Positions 19,216 through 28,990 are shown, counted from the first letter of the stretch. The stretch is DNA of 64,000 bases from Clostridiaceae bacterium (GCA_021771025.1 JAETPW010000002.1:1-64000), one strand, 5' to 3'. Notes: generated by a model from the sequence alone, not told the origin. Numbers and translations: made by a program.

Positions 19216-20225
19216 TGATTTTCCTCCCTTTTTTCTATTTTATTATGCTTAAAAATCCAATAACCTAACCAAGGGAAATGAAAAATGATGATTTCTTTTA
19301 TCATCTTCTTCCCTAAATTCTTTCCGGCTAAATAGTGAAAATAGGATCCTAGTCTTAGGTTGATGAATTTTGTTTTTCTGATGGATTCGTAATACTTGAT
19401 TAATCCATCAATCACTTTTTGATTACTTTCTTGTTTGCTATATGCTTTAACCATAATGGCTCCATTAAGATAGGCTTTATCAATTACATTTTCTTCTCGG
19501 TAATGCAAGTAACTTTGATAAGATGAACCATTTTTTTGTTTCCATCTGGTTAAATTTTGGGTAAGATTTCTCCCTCCAAAAACATTATTGGTATGTAGGC
19601 GATAATCAAAAAGAGGTTCTTCTAAGTAACTAACGCCTTTTCCTTCATTGGCTACGAAACTAGCTAACCAATCATGTGCCATGACCTTATCGGTAAAAGG
19701 TAACATTTTTTCTTTTACTTCTTTGGTAAAAATTTGCGAACAGCCTATGCCTAAATAACGAGAAATCCCTAAAATCTGGTTTTTTCCCTTTACCAAAGGC
19801 ATATTTTTATAGCGAAAATAATTTTCATGAATTACTTTGTTTTCTTCATTAATTTGTCTGCTATTAACATAAACTAGATCAACATTGTCCTCTTTTAGCT
19901 TGGCTAAGCTCAGTTCAAGTTTATTAGGATACCAAACATCATCTTGATCACAAAACATAATATAAGGTGCATTTGATTTACTTAATAAGAATTCAAAATT
20001 TTTCACATAGCCTAGATTGTTTTCCTGCTCATAAAGGTTGATTCTTGGATCTTTAGCTTCATACTCTTTTAGGCAATTGATCAGTTCTTCGTTCTGGGAA
20101 CAATCATCTGATATGAATAAGCTAAAGTGAGAATACGTTTGGGTTAATAAGCTTTCTATCTGCTCACGCAAATACGTAATATTAGGGTGATATGTTGCTA
20201 ATAAAATATCTATTTTTTCTTCCAT
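19212..20225 (-). CDS. GT2 family glycosyltransferase
   Basis: 337 residues: DILLATYHPNITYLREQIES, SDDCSQN and FCDQDDVW mark a GT2 domain of the rhamnosyltransferase type. It is the first gene of a three-gene operon (GT2, ricin-carboxypeptidase, anchored protein) joined by ATGA overlaps, with its own promoter at 20249-20277. It probably adds a residue to the same surface polymer, though a dedicated glycoprotein role with the lectin enzyme is possible. Confidence 0.82.
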   Translation of the reverse strand: MEEKIDILLATYHPNITYLREQIESLLTQTYSHFSLFISDDCSQNEELINCLKEYEAKDPRINLYEQENNLGYVKNFEFLLSKSNAPYIMFCDQDDVWYPNKLELSLAKLKEDNVDLVYVNSRQINEENKVIHENYFRYKNMPLVKGKNQILGISRYLGIGCSQIFTKEVKEKMLPFTDKVMAHDWLASFVANEGKGVSYLEEPLFDYRLHTNNVFGGRNLTQNLTRWKQKNGSSYQSYLHYREENVIDKAYLNGAIMVKAYSKQESNQKVIDGLIKYYESIRKTKFINLRLGSYFHYLAGKNLGKKMIKEIIIFHFPWLGYWIFKHNKIEKREENQ

Positions 20226-20248
20226 TTTCTGATCCCTTTCTCGATTTT

Positions 20249-20277
20249 ATTTTATCTTTATTCCTATTATTTGTCAA
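20249..20277 (-). promoter_or_regulatory. Promoter for the GT2-carboxypeptidase operon
   Basis: Minus strand TTGACA, 17-base spacer, TAAAAT, ending 24 bases before the GT2 start. Confidence 0.75.
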
Positions 20278-20390
20278 TACAAAAAATCCATTCATACGGT
20301 AGTTATTTCCTATTTAGCTAGTATAATATAGTCATAATATTATTTTTCAACCTTTTTCTTAATTTCTTAATTTTGCATTTTCTTTTTTAA

Positions 20391-20427
20391 CTAAAAAAAG
20401 AGATACCACCTTGATTAGCAGTATCAC
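20391..20427 (-). terminator. Possible terminator downstream of guaB
   Basis: Minus strand GATAC, a 14-base loop, GTATC, then CTCTTTTTTT. The stem is short, so this is tentative. The rest of the 312-base gap 20226-20537 holds the GT2 promoter and a second weak hairpin (AAGGG/CCCTT near 20510) that may be the first terminator; I see no gene there. Confidence 0.4.
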
Positions 20428-20537
20428 ATTCGTGATTTCTCAAATTTTCTATTTTGTATGTGAAAAAATTAAATACGCCATATAGGGAAAAAATCCCTAG
20501 GGAAGAAAAGGGCGTCCCCTTAATTTCCCTACGGATT

Positions 20538-22043
20538 TTATTTGTACTGATTATCTACTTCTTTTAAAATAACATCATGAGCACTACCTTCTGAAATGCT
20601 GACATCAGAAACCAAAGTAAGTCTTGCTTTCTCATGGAATTCAGGAATCGAAATACTTCCACAATTACACATGGTTGATTTTATTTTTGCTACGGTTACT
20701 GCTAAATTGTCTTTTAGGCTTCCGGCATAAGGAATATAAGAATCGACTCCTTCTTCAAAAGAAAGTTTTTTGTCTCCTCCCATATCGTATCTTTGCCAGT
20801 TTCTAGCACGGTTTGATCCTTCTCCCCAATATTCTTTTACGTATCCATTTCCTTTTTTAATTAAGCGTGTTGGGCTTTCGTCAAAACGAGCAAAATAACG
20901 ACCCATCATGACAAAGTCTGCTCCTAATGCTAGTGCAATGGTAATATGATGATCGTGTACAATTCCTCCGTCTGAACATACTGGAATGTATACACCAGTT
21001 TGTTCGAAATATTCATCACGAGCTGCCACTACGTCTATTAGAGAAGAGGCTTGTCCACGTCCAATTCCTTTTGTTTCACGAGTGATACAGATAGATCCTC
21101 CACCTACACCAACTTTGATGAAGTCTGCTCCTGCTTCTGCTAAATAGCGAAATCCTTCTTTGTCTACTACATTTCCTGCTCCGATTTTTACGCTGTCTCC
21201 ATATTTTTCACGAACAAAGTCAATTGTTTTCTTTTGCCAAATAGAATATCCATCAGAAGAATCCATACAGATTAAATCTACACCAGCTTCTACTAAAGCA
21301 GGAATTCTTTCTTCATAGTCTCTTGTGTTAATTCCAGCTCCTACAATATAACGTTTGTTTTGATCTAATAGCGAATCTGGATTATTTTTTCTTTCTTCAT
21401 AATCGCGACGGAATACTAAATATTTTAGTTTTTCTTCTTCATCTAAAATAGGAAGACAAGCAATTTTATTTTCCCAAATCATGTCATTTGCTTCTGATAA
21501 GCTAATTCCCTCTTTAGCCCAAACTACTTTTTCTTTTGCTGTCATGAAGTTGTCGATTGGGGCATCCATATTGTCTCTGGTTATGCGATAATCTTTGTCT
21601 GTTACTAGTCCAATAAATTTTCCATTTGGCGTTCCATCATCAGTAATGATTACGGTAGAATGTCCAGTTTCTTGTACTAAGTTAATTACTTCACGTAAAG
21701 TTGTTCCTGATTTTACATTAGAATCACTAATCACAAAACCTGCTTTATGTTTTTTTACGTGTCTTACCATATCAGCTTGTGATTCAATGGATTGTGAACC
21801 AAAAATAAAAGCAACTCCCCCTTCACGAGCTAAGGCAATTCCCATTTCAGTTCCAGATACGGATTGCATAATAGCAGAAACCATAGGAACATTAGCACTA
21901 TACTTTGGTTCTTCTCCTTTTTTGAATTTAACTAGTGGAGTCTTTAATGACACATTTTGAGGAATACATCTCTCATCTGTTAAATTTGGTAATAATAAAA
22001 ATTCATTAAATGTTCTTGAAATATCTTCTAACACTTTTGCCAT
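20538..22043 (-). CDS. guaB: IMP dehydrogenase
   Basis: 501 residues. The TIM-barrel catalytic domain is split by two CBS domains (about 95-225). The active-site loop [18 protein letters not shown] carries the catalytic cysteine that attacks IMP C2, and the GGI motif (CSDGGI) lies after it. It makes XMP from IMP with NAD+, the committed step to GMP. The N-terminus ([13 protein letters not shown]) is a clostridial variant of the usual start. The gene is single, with its own promoter at 22137-22165. Confidence 0.93.
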   Translation of the reverse strand: MAKVLEDISRTFNEFLLLPNLTDERCIPQNVSLKTPLVKFKKGEEPKYSANVPMVSAIMQSVSGTEMGIALAREGGVAFIFGSQSIESQADMVRHVKKHKAGFVISDSNVKSGTTLREVINLVQETGHSTVIITDDGTPNGKFIGLVTDKDYRITRDNMDAPIDNFMTAKEKVVWAKEGISLSEANDMIWENKIACLPILDEEEKLKYLVFRRDYEERKNNPDSLLDQNKRYIVGAGINTRDYEERIPALVEAGVDLICMDSSDGYSIWQKKTIDFVREKYGDSVKIGAGNVVDKEGFRYLAEAGADFIKVGVGGGSICITRETKGIGRGQASSLIDVVAARDEYFEQTGVYIPVCSDGGIVHDHHITIALALGADFVMMGRYFARFDESPTRLIKKGNGYVKEYWGEGSNRARNWQRYDMGGDKKLSFEEGVDSYIPYAGSLKDNLAVTVAKIKSTMCNCGSISIPEFHEKARLTLVSDVSISEGSAHDVILKEVDNQYK

Positions 22044-22095
22044 GTTTATTCTTCCTTTCTTTTCTCATTTTTTATTTTGTTTCATCGAATGATCG

Positions 22096-22118
22096 AAAAA
22101 GCGAGGACATTTCCTCGT
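22096..22118 (-). promoter_or_regulatory. Short hairpin with T-run in the guaB leader
   Basis: Minus strand CGAGGA, loop AATG, TCCTCG, CTTTTT, about 20 bases after the promoter and 55 before the ATG. It resembles a small intrinsic terminator and may attenuate guaB; no ligand-binding aptamer is evident in the short leader. Confidence 0.45.
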
Positions 22119-22136
22119 CTTTCTTAACATAATGTT

Positions 22137-22165
22137 ATTATACTTTATTTTCATTAAAATGTAAA
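22137..22165 (-). promoter_or_regulatory. guaB promoter
   Basis: Minus strand TTTACA, 17-base spacer, TATAAT. Confidence 0.75.
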
Positions 22166-22355
22166 GTGATTTTAATCGCTTTTTATCATTTTATCGCAAC
22201 TCCTAAACATATATAAATTACCTTTTTTGATGGAGATAGCCAAAAAACAATAATGATAACCTATATATCCAAGAGCGAACTACATTTTATACTTCTTTTT
22301 ATCCTTCTTTGCATTGTAGTACATCTTGTTACTAAATAAATAATACACGAAAGTA

Positions 22356-22540
22356 GCTTCAATGTGAGGAGTTTGCTATCCTTTTATCCATTCATTTACA
22401 TCTGACAGTTCCCTAAGACCCGCGTTAGGCTTAAAATCCGATAACAGGCTCCTTGTGAGGGACCGAAGGATTTTAAAAAGACCCTGCTATGGAAGATTAA
22501 ATGAATGGATAAAAGGATAGCAAACTCCTCACATTGAAGC
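22356..22540. repeat. Structured repeat element, copy B
   Basis: Core 22399-22497, flanked by 43-base arms (22356-22398 and 22498-22540) that are perfect reverse complements and share nothing with the arms of copy A. The core keeps CTGACAGTTCCCTAAGACC and CTTAAAATCCGATAAC and the AAAATCC/GGATTTT pairing. It fills the gap between ackA (ending 22584) and guaB, which otherwise holds only the guaB promoter. Confidence 0.75.
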
Positions 22541-22583
22541 GGACTCATTCCTCGAGTCTCTCTTATCCATTAACCTATTCCTC

Positions 22584-23771
22584 TTAAATCAATCGTTCCG
22601 TCTCCTTAGCAATCATCAATTCCTCATTCGTTGGAATAACATAAATTTTAACTTTCGAGTTCTCTGTAGAAATCACTTTTTCCTCGCCTCTCATGTTATT
22701 TGCCTCCACATCAACTTCCACTCCCATAAAAGCTAATTTTTCAGCAACTCCTCTACGAATATTAATTTGATTTTCACCAATTCCACCAGTAAAAATAAGA
22801 TAATCAATTCCTCCCATAGCCACAGCATATTTTACAATGTAACCAGCGATGGCATAATTAAACTCATCAATAGCAGTCTTTGCCATTCCTCCTTCTTGAT
22901 TAGCCTTTTCTTCAATCACGCGGAAATCAGGTGCTTCACCGGCAATGGCTGACAATCCAGATTGTTTATTCAAAAGATCTTCCATCTCTTGAGGAGTAAA
23001 ATTCTCTTTTTTCATCAAATACGTAAGAACAGACGGATCTAAATCTCCACTTCTCGTTACCATAGGAACTCCACCTAGAGGAGTTAATCCCATACTGGTA
23101 TCAATAGACTTTCCTCCTTGAATAGCACAAATACTTGACCCTTGCCCTAAATGACAAGTTACTATTTTCATGTCTTCTAATGGCTTTTGTTCTAACTTTG
23201 CTAATCTTCCTGCTACGTATTGATGAGAAGTTCCATGCGCTCCATATTTACGAACTCCATATTTTTGATAAAACTCATAAGGGATGGCATACAAATATTT
23301 CTCCTTTGGCATAGTTTGATGGAAAGTCGTATCAAACACAGCCACCATAGGTTTTCCCGGCATAACCTTTTGGCAAGCTCTCATTCCCAATACTGCTGCT
23401 GGATTATGAAGAGGAGCAAATTCTGAGCAACTTTCTATTTCTCCGATTACCTTTTCATCAATAACCGCTGAACTTTTAAAAATTTCCCCTCCATGAACTA
23501 CGCGGTGTCCAATCGCCTCAATTTCATCTAAACTTTCTACAACAGCATATTCTGGATTTGTGAACTGGGCTAAGGTAAATTCAATTGCCTCTTTATGATC
23601 ATCAGCTGGCTTTTCTATGGTTACCTTTTTCCCTTTTGCTTTATGGGTAAGAAAAGCCTCTTTTTCCCCAATTCTTTCGTATTTACCTGAAGCTAATACT
23701 TCATCATTTTCACGATCAATTAATTGATACTTAAGTGACGAACTTCCACAATTCAAAACTAAAATTTTCAC
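22584..23771 (-). CDS. ackA: Acetate kinase, second copy
   Basis: 395 residues, GTG start with AGGAAG upstream. It has the ASKHA phosphotransferase motifs: NCGSSSLKYQ, the catalytic HRVVHGG, VFDTTFH, HGTSH, and the adenosine loop with TGGIGEN. It interconverts acetyl phosphate plus ADP and acetate plus ATP. It directly follows a second, clearly divergent acetate kinase gene of identical length, so this is an old tandem duplication; the copies may differ in acyl preference (acetate versus propionate or butyrate), which is inference. Confidence 0.9.
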   Translation of the reverse strand: MKILVLNCGSSSLKYQLIDRENDEVLASGKYERIGEKEAFLTHKAKGKKVTIEKPADDHKEAIEFTLAQFTNPEYAVVESLDEIEAIGHRVVHGGEIFKSSAVIDEKVIGEIESCSEFAPLHNPAAVLGMRACQKVMPGKPMVAVFDTTFHQTMPKEKYLYAIPYEFYQKYGVRKYGAHGTSHQYVAGRLAKLEQKPLEDMKIVTCHLGQGSSICAIQGGKSIDTSMGLTPLGGVPMVTRSGDLDPSVLTYLMKKENFTPQEMEDLLNKQSGLSAIAGEAPDFRVIEEKANQEGGMAKTAIDEFNYAIAGYIVKYAVAMGGIDYLIFTGGIGENQINIRRGVAEKLAFMGVEVDVEANNMRGEEKVISTENSKVKIYVIPTNEELMIAKETERLI

Positions 23772-23874
23772 GATATTACTCTTCCTTCCTATGTTTTTTC
23801 ATTTTATTTTCTTTTATCTCTCTCCCTGTAAACCAGTAACTGATTACAGAAAGATTTTTTAACTAAGTTTGTTC

Positions 23875-25062
23875 CTAAATAATTCTCAATGTTTCTCTAG
23901 CAATCATCAACTCTTCATTTGTTGGAATAACAAATACTTTCACTTTCGAATCAGGACTTGATATTTCTACTTCTTCTCCTCTAATTTCATTCTTCTCGTC
24001 GTCTAATTTAACCCCTAAAAAGCTTAGTTGTTCGCAAATAGCCTTTCTTGAAATAGGTCCTTTTTCTCCCACTCCTGCGGTAAAGGTTAGTACATCGATT
24101 CCTTGCATAGCCACTACACATCGAGCAATGTAGCATGCGGTCAAATAATGATAATTATCTAATGCCAATTGAGCATGTTTTCCCCCAGCTGCTGCATCTA
24201 CTTCGATATCGCGAAAATCTACTGATATTCCTGAAATACCATATACGCCGGATTCTTTATTTAAGATATGTTCCATTTCATCTGGTGTTAAGTTTTCTTT
24301 ACGCATCAAATAAGTCACAATAGAAGGGTCTAAATCTCCACTTCTGCTTCCCATTGGAATTCCTCCTAGTGGTGTTAACCCCATACTCGTTTCTACTGAT
24401 TTTCCCTCTTGTATAGCACATACGCTTGCTCCTTGACCTAGATGACAATTGACGATTTTTAATTCTTCTACTTGTTTTCCTAACATCTCAGCGACACGAT
24501 TAGCTACGTATTGATGAGATGTTCCGTGAAATCCATATTTACGAATACCATATTTTTTATAATATTGATAAGGGATTGGGTATATATAGCGTTCTTTGTT
24601 AATGGTTTGATGAAATGAAGTATCAAACACAGCAACCATTTTCATGTCAGGCACAATTTTTTGACAAGCACGAATTCCCAAAACAGCAGCAGGATTATGA
24701 AGTGGTGCTAAATCACTACATTTTTCAATTTCTTCTATCACTTCATCAGTAATTAAAACAGACTGAGTAAATTTTTCTCCTCCATGAACAATTCGGTGAC
24801 CAATGCCTCCTAATTCATTTAAGTTTTCAATAACTCCATAATGCGGATTAACCAAACGGCTAATCACAAAGCTAATCGCTTGTTCATGATTTTTCGCATA
24901 ATGTTCAAATTTATGTTTTTCTCCATGTACTTTATGCGTTAAAAAAGAATTGGCTTGCCCAATGCGTTCAAAATAGCCTTTTGCTACCATTTCTTCTGTA
25001 TCCATATCAATTACCTGATATTTTAATGATGAACTTCCTGAATTTAACACTAAGATTTTCAT
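23875..25062 (-). CDS. ackA: Acetate kinase, first copy
   Basis: 395 residues with NSGSSSLKYQ, HRIVHGG, VFDTSFHQT, FHGTSH and TAGVGEKG at the expected spacing for acetate kinase. It lies 15 bases after pta, so acetyl-CoA to acetate conversion with ATP gain is encoded as one unit. Compared with the downstream paralogue the adenosine loop is TAGVGE rather than TGGIGE, and both keep the catalytic arginine and glutamate regions. Confidence 0.92.
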   Translation of the reverse strand: MKILVLNSGSSSLKYQVIDMDTEEMVAKGYFERIGQANSFLTHKVHGEKHKFEHYAKNHEQAISFVISRLVNPHYGVIENLNELGGIGHRIVHGGEKFTQSVLITDEVIEEIEKCSDLAPLHNPAAVLGIRACQKIVPDMKMVAVFDTSFHQTINKERYIYPIPYQYYKKYGIRKYGFHGTSHQYVANRVAEMLGKQVEELKIVNCHLGQGASVCAIQEGKSVETSMGLTPLGGIPMGSRSGDLDPSIVTYLMRKENLTPDEMEHILNKESGVYGISGISVDFRDIEVDAAAGGKHAQLALDNYHYLTACYIARCVVAMQGIDVLTFTAGVGEKGPISRKAICEQLSFLGVKLDDEKNEIRGEEVEISSPDSKVKVFVIPTNEELMIARETLRII

Positions 25063-25077
25063 AAAAAAACCTCCCTT

Positions 25078-26091
25078 TTAATTTTCTTCCCTCATTTGTG
25101 CTTGTACAGCAGTAATGGCTACTACTCCGGCAATATCTTTACTGCTACATCCTCTAGATAAATCGTTGACTGGTCTAGCAATTCCTTGGCAAAGTGGACC
25201 ATAGGCTTCTGCTTTTCCTAGACGTTGAACCAATTTATAGCCAATATTTCCAGCATCTAAATTAGGAAAAATAAGAACATTAGCTTTTCCTTCAATTGGG
25301 CTTCCGGGTGCTTTTGAACTGGCTACTTCTGGAATGATGGCAGCATCTAATTGAAGTTCCCCATCTACCAATAAATTTGGCTCTTTTTCTTTGACTAATT
25401 TAGTAGCTTCTACTACTTTTTCCGTTAATTCAGAATGTGCACTTCCATGGCTAGAATACGAAAGCATAGCCACTTTTGCTTGTGCACCAACTAGTCCTTC
25501 AAAACTTTTGCTGGATGAAATAGCAATTTCAGACAATTGATCAGCAGTTGGATTTTCATTTAACCCACTATCTCCAAAGATAAAAGTTCCCTTTTCTCCT
25601 AGTTCACAATCTGGTACCACCATAACAAAAAAAGCAGAAACTAACTTGGTATTGGGAGCTGTCTTTAAAATTTGTAATGCCGGTCTTAATGTATCAGAAG
25701 TAGAATGAATAGCTCCCGATACTAGCCCATCCACTCCCGAAGTTTCATCTTTGACCATTAACATTCCAAAATAGACTGGATCTTGAACTAATTCTTGCGC
25801 TTTTTCTCTGGTCATCCCTTTGTGTTTTCTTAGTTCATAAAGAAGGTTACTATATTCTTCTTTCTTAGCACAAGTTAATGGGTCTACAATGTTAGCTCCT
25901 TCTAATGAAATACCATTTGTTTTTGCTTTTTCTTCGATTTTCTTTTGGTCTCCAATTAATACAATGTTGGCATATCCTTCTTGCATAACCATTTGCGTTG
26001 CTTCTAATGTTCTTATGTCTTCAGCTTCTGGAAGGACAATCGTTTTCTTATCTTGCTTGGCTCTTTGTTTAATTGTTTCAATAAATGACAT
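25078..26091 (-). CDS. pta: Phosphate acetyltransferase
   Basis: About 337 residues from the ATG at 26091, chosen because AAAGGAGG lies just upstream; the frame itself opens at 26151, inside the promoter. The short, single-domain Pta form (no DRTGG regulatory domain) is recognisable by KTIVLPEAED, VSGAIHSTSDTLRPALQI and the C-terminal SRGCSSKDI. It converts acetyl-CoA and phosphate to acetyl phosphate for the two acetate kinases downstream. Confidence 0.93.
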   Translation of the reverse strand: MSFIETIKQRAKQDKKTIVLPEAEDIRTLEATQMVMQEGYANIVLIGDQKKIEEKAKTNGISLEGANIVDPLTCAKKEEYSNLLYELRKHKGMTREKAQELVQDPVYFGMLMVKDETSGVDGLVSGAIHSTSDTLRPALQILKTAPNTKLVSAFFVMVVPDCELGEKGTFIFGDSGLNENPTADQLSEIAISSSKSFEGLVGAQAKVAMLSYSSHGSAHSELTEKVVEATKLVKEKEPNLLVDGELQLDAAIIPEVASSKAPGSPIEGKANVLIFPNLDAGNIGYKLVQRLGKAEAYGPLCQGIARPVNDLSRGCSSKDIAGVVAITAVQAQMREEN

Positions 26092-26122
26092 ATTATTATT
26101 TCCTCCTTTTAATGGTATTCCT

Positions 26123-26151
26123 ATTATATCGGGAAATGAAAAAAAGTACAA
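26123..26151 (-). promoter_or_regulatory. pta-ackA promoter
   Basis: Minus strand TTGTAC, 17-base spacer, TATAAT, about 32 bases before the pta start. Confidence 0.7.
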
Positions 26152-26328
26152 GTATTTTTCATAAAAATCTTGTACTTTATGTTACAACTTGTTATCTTTC
26201 ACGGAGTGACCATCTTCAACTATCTATGAACGCTATCTACTAGATCACCTGACATAAAATGTCAATACCAACTTTCCTTTCTTTATGCCATAATAAAAAA
26301 AGAAATATTCTATAATTAAGGTGGAACT

Positions 26329-26535
26329 ATGATAAAGGAGAAACGTAGAGACAAAAAACTCACCCAAGAGCAAATGGCTGAAAAACTAGGCATAAGTTTA
26401 AGACAATATATCCGAATTGACCATGAAGAAGATATGCCACGTAGAGACGTCATGAAAAAACTGATTGATGAATTAGCTCTATCCAATGAAGAAATTGGCA
26501 CATACATTAAACATTTAGTAGAACACATAGCCTAA
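26329..26535 (+). CDS. Small helix-turn-helix protein
   Basis: 68 residues. Residues 9-50 (KKLTQEQMAEKLGISLRQYI) form a Cro/CI (XRE) type helix-turn-helix and almost nothing else is present. It has a good ribosome site (AAGGTGG). It is one of the few plus-strand genes and converges on spoIIIAH with an 10-base gap. Likely a DNA-binding regulator; target unknown. Confidence 0.7.
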   Translation: MIKEKRRDKKLTQEQMAEKLGISLRQYIRIDHEEDMPRRDVMKKLIDELALSNEEIGTYIKHLVEHIA

Positions 26536-26545
26536 GTGTACCCTT

Positions 26546-27274
26546 TTATTTGGTTGCAATATGAATATTTTCTGCCTTACAAGACAATTCTCTCGACACA
26601 ATATTTTGAATTTGAGCCACTTCTTCTGGTTTAATCTCTTGAGCTCCGATAATAACACTAACACTTTCTCCATTAACAAATACAATATTTTGTTCAAACC
26701 CTTTTGTCTTAATTAAATTTTCACAAATCATAATGCTGTTTTTCGTTTTATTAATTTGAGTAATCTCATTAGTCGCAGTTTGTTTTTGCGTTTCTAATGA
26801 ATTTGAACTATTCAAAACTTTCTCATATGTTTCTAACATCTGAGAATACATCGTATCCCTTTCTAATTTTGAAGTCACAAAATAATCATCTTTTGTCGTA
26901 CTACTACTTGTTGAAACTGTTTTATTTTTGGCATCTTCGGTACCATTTGTGGTATTTCCTAGATTATCTGTTACTCGATTTTCCTTAGTACTTGCCATTT
27001 GATTTTGATTTTTACTATCATTCTCGTTTATCTGATTTTTCTCCGCAATAGATGAATTAGTTTTATCATCAACCAAATTTTTATTTTCACCAGTAATATT
27101 ACTATTCACTAACTGTGCATCACCTAAATTACCAACGCCAGCAAGTTCTTCTGGGTCAGTGCTCACTTGCATACTACTATCTGGATTACTTGTACTATAA
27201 TTCAAATATCCAGCCGTGACCAACATTAAGGCAATGACATACAAAATAATTTGATTTTTCTTTAAAAATTTCAT
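26546..27274 (-). CDS. spoIIIAH: Stage III sporulation protein AH
   Basis: 242 residues: N-terminal membrane segment (about 8-25), a long low-complexity Asn/Thr/Lys linker, and a C-terminal YscJ/FliF-like ring-building domain (about 150-242). In the family SpoIIIAH, in the mother-cell membrane, binds SpoIIQ across the septum to form the feeding-tube channel. The linker (about 25-130) is long and poorly conserved here. It is the last gene of the spoIIIA operon. Confidence 0.85.
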   Translation of the reverse strand: MKFLKKNQIILYVIALMLVTAGYLNYSTSNPDSSMQVSTDPEELAGVGNLGDAQLVNSNITGENKNLVDDKTNSSIAEKNQINENDSKNQNQMASTKENRVTDNLGNTTNGTEDAKNKTVSTSSSTTKDDYFVTSKLERDTMYSQMLETYEKVLNSSNSLETQKQTATNEITQINKTKNSIMICENLIKTKGFEQNIVFVNGESVSVIIGAQEIKPEEVAQIQNIVSRELSCKAENIHIATK

Positions 27275-27289
27275 GATACTCTCCTTTTT

Positions 27290-27486
27290 TTCTTTTTGGG
27301 GACGGTTCTCAAAGGGAAGTTTTTTTCGTTTTGAGAACCGTCCCTAGAAAGAAGTTTTCTTCGTTTTAGGGACAGGTTTATTATCTATTCAAGTAACTCT
27401 TTAAAGAACTATAAGTTCCAATTTTGAAATTTTAACCTGTCCCTAATATGGGTAATTTTGCCAAAAATTACCCCGTCCCCAAAAAG
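27290..27486. repeat. Nested GGGGACGG-type palindromes
   Basis: Between spoIIIAG and spoIIIAH lie several inverted repeats: GGGGACGGTTCTCAAA with TTTTGAGAACCGTCCC (27297-27346), AGGGACAGGTTTA with TAACCTGTCCCT (about 27363-27447), and an outer pair of TTTTTGGGGACGG and CCGTCCCCAAAAA. They resemble REP-like palindromes. They may also form terminators or processing sites in the operon mRNA. Confidence 0.7.
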
Positions 27487-27490
27487 GTAA

Positions 27491-28173
27491 TTATTGCATT
27501 TCAAAGACTTGGATTTTGTGAGTAGCAAGTCCTGTTACTGCTTCTACCGCTTGGATGATATTGGTTTTGATTTCTGGATTGCTTGCTCCTTTGGCGGTGA
27601 TGATTGCTCCTTCAATTTTGGGTTCGATGACTTTTTTGGTCATGGGTTCTTTGATTCCGTCTTTTTCTTGATAGATAATGTCTCTTTGGCTGTCACTTTC
27701 TTGGATTTTTCTTACCCCCCCTGAGGTGTCTGTTTCTTCTGTTGTACTTGATTTGGCGTTTTCGTTGTACATGGCTACTACTTCGCTTGATTCACTACAT
27801 CGTACATATACTTGTACTTCTCCTACTCCTTGAATTTTGCTTAAGATGTTTTGGAGATTTTGTTCGATTGGTACATTATTGTTTTCTTGTTGCAAGGAAG
27901 AGCTGTTTTCTCCTGAATTAGAAGTGCTTTGACCGACTTTGTCCGGCTAATTTGGCTACCGACTTCCGATTTCCGGCTGGCTAGTTGTTTTCCGGCTGTG
28001 TTTGAGGGAGTCGATTTAGTTTCTTTTTTGTCATTCCAAATAAAGTTGATGGCTACTATGGTAATAATGATGATGACCACTAAAAATACTATATTTTCCA
28101 TTTTTTTCTTTTGTTTTTGATTGCCTGCTTCTCCTTCTTCCCCTATTAATTTTTTCCATTGATTTTTAAACAT
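27491..28173 (-). CDS. spoIIIAG: Stage III sporulation protein AG, with five CGG frame changes
   Basis: Read without shifts, the gene falls into two pieces (28173-27841 and 27895-27491). Skipping the C of each in-frame CGG (codon positions 67, 69, 71, 76, 79) gives one 225-residue protein: a membrane segment (about 26-44), a Ser/Gly/Asn linker (about 55-90, ASGNGSGSQISGQSGQ), and a ring-building domain beginning NLQNILSKIQGVGEVQVYV. SpoIIIAG forms the ring of the mother cell to forespore channel. The C-terminal domain is unreachable without the net shift. Start ATG at 28173 follows GAGGTG. The length fits the family. Confidence 0.85.
27933..27975 (-). other. Five successive CGG +1 recoding sites in spoIIIAG
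   Basis: CGG codons (first base) at 27975, 27968, 27961, 27945 and 27935. Starting from the ATG at 28173, each is in frame only if the earlier ones caused a +1 shift; distances between them after each shift are 6, 6, 15 and 9 bases. The contexts are AGC-CGG-A, AAT-CGG-A, AGT-CGG-T, AGC-CGG-A and AGT-CGG-T. Confidence 0.75.
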
Positions 28174-28901
28174 GATTCTTTCACCTCATATTCTTCTATT
28201 AAGAATTTTTTTATGTTTTGAATGTCTGCTTGACTTAAGGTTGTTTTGTTTTTTTCTGATTTTGCTTGATTTCCTTCTTTGGTTTGTGTTTCTTTTGTTT
28301 CTCCAATTTCTACTTTTTTTATTTTTTGAATTTCTTCTATTAGTTTATTTTCTGTACTTTTTTCTGATTTAGTTGATGTTTCTTCTTTGGTTTGTTCTTT
28401 TTGTGTTTGTTTATCATTTGTGCTTTTTTCTTCGTTTGTCTCTGCCTTTTTTAGCCCAAGTATAATTTTTTCTATTCCATTGTCAGATCCTGCATTTGTT
28501 TTTTGGCTTACTTCTTGTTGCTTGGTTAAATTTAGTTTAGTTTTTACTTGGCAGCTAGTTACTTCATATCCTTTTTCTTCTATTTTCTGTACAATATCTT
28601 TTTCTAATTCTTCTTGATAAATTTGTTGTAATCGATTATCCATGGAAGTTTGATCTGTTTCTTGCCTTGTGTTTGAACTGGTTAATAATGTATTTCCTTG
28701 CCAAATTTCTTCCCAATTGGCTAAACTAACTTGCTCCTTATTTTGAATGAGTGGAGATAAAATCTGAAAAAGTAAAAACAGTCCCATAATCATTTTAACG
28801 TATTTTTTTATTTTATTTTGGGGAAGAAGCATTTCTAAAATAGATAGGACGATAACGACAAATACGATATTTTTCGCCCATCCACTAATTAGTTCAATCA
28901 A
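28146..28901 (-). CDS. spoIIIAF: Stage III sporulation protein AF
   Basis: About 251 residues from a TTG at 28901 with AAAAGGAG upstream; this start is preferred because the longer frame (to 28946) begins inside a repeated GGGGACGG sequence. Two membrane segments (about 8-26 and 32-50) precede a Lys/Glu/Thr-rich domain that ends like SpoIIIAF (NIKKFLIEEYEV). The low-complexity stretch around residues 140-225 is longer than usual. It overlaps spoIIIAG by 28 bases. Confidence 0.8.
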   Translation of the reverse strand: MIELISGWAKNIVFVVIVLSILEMLLPQNKIKKYVKMIMGLFLLFQILSPLIQNKEQVSLANWEEIWQGNTLLTSSNTRQETDQTSMDNRLQQIYQEELEKDIVQKIEEKGYEVTSCQVKTKLNLTKQQEVSQKTNAGSDNGIEKIILGLKKAETNEEKSTNDKQTQKEQTKEETSTKSEKSTENKLIEEIQKIKKVEIGETKETQTKEGNQAKSEKNKTTLSQADIQNIKKFLIEEYEVKESCLKINGKN

Positions 28902-28908
28902 CTTTATT

Positions 28909-28977
28909 TCACTCCTTTTTTGTCCAATTGGGGACGGGTACATCACTCTTTTTTGTCCAATGGGGGGACGGGTACGT
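28909..28977 (-). repeat. Two direct copies of a GGGGACGGGTAC motif
   Basis: TTTTTTGTCCAAT-GGGGACGGGTAC occurs twice in direct orientation (about 28914-28941 and 28947-28975) between spoIIIAE and spoIIIAF. It belongs to the same motif family as the palindromes at 27290, 47778 and 51779. Confidence 0.65.
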
Positions 28978-28990
28978 TTTGGATATTTTT

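Noticed and set aside
20391..20436. T-box fragment (AAGGTGGTATC) downstream of guaB
   Set aside because: Short resemblance only; no surrounding T-box structure.
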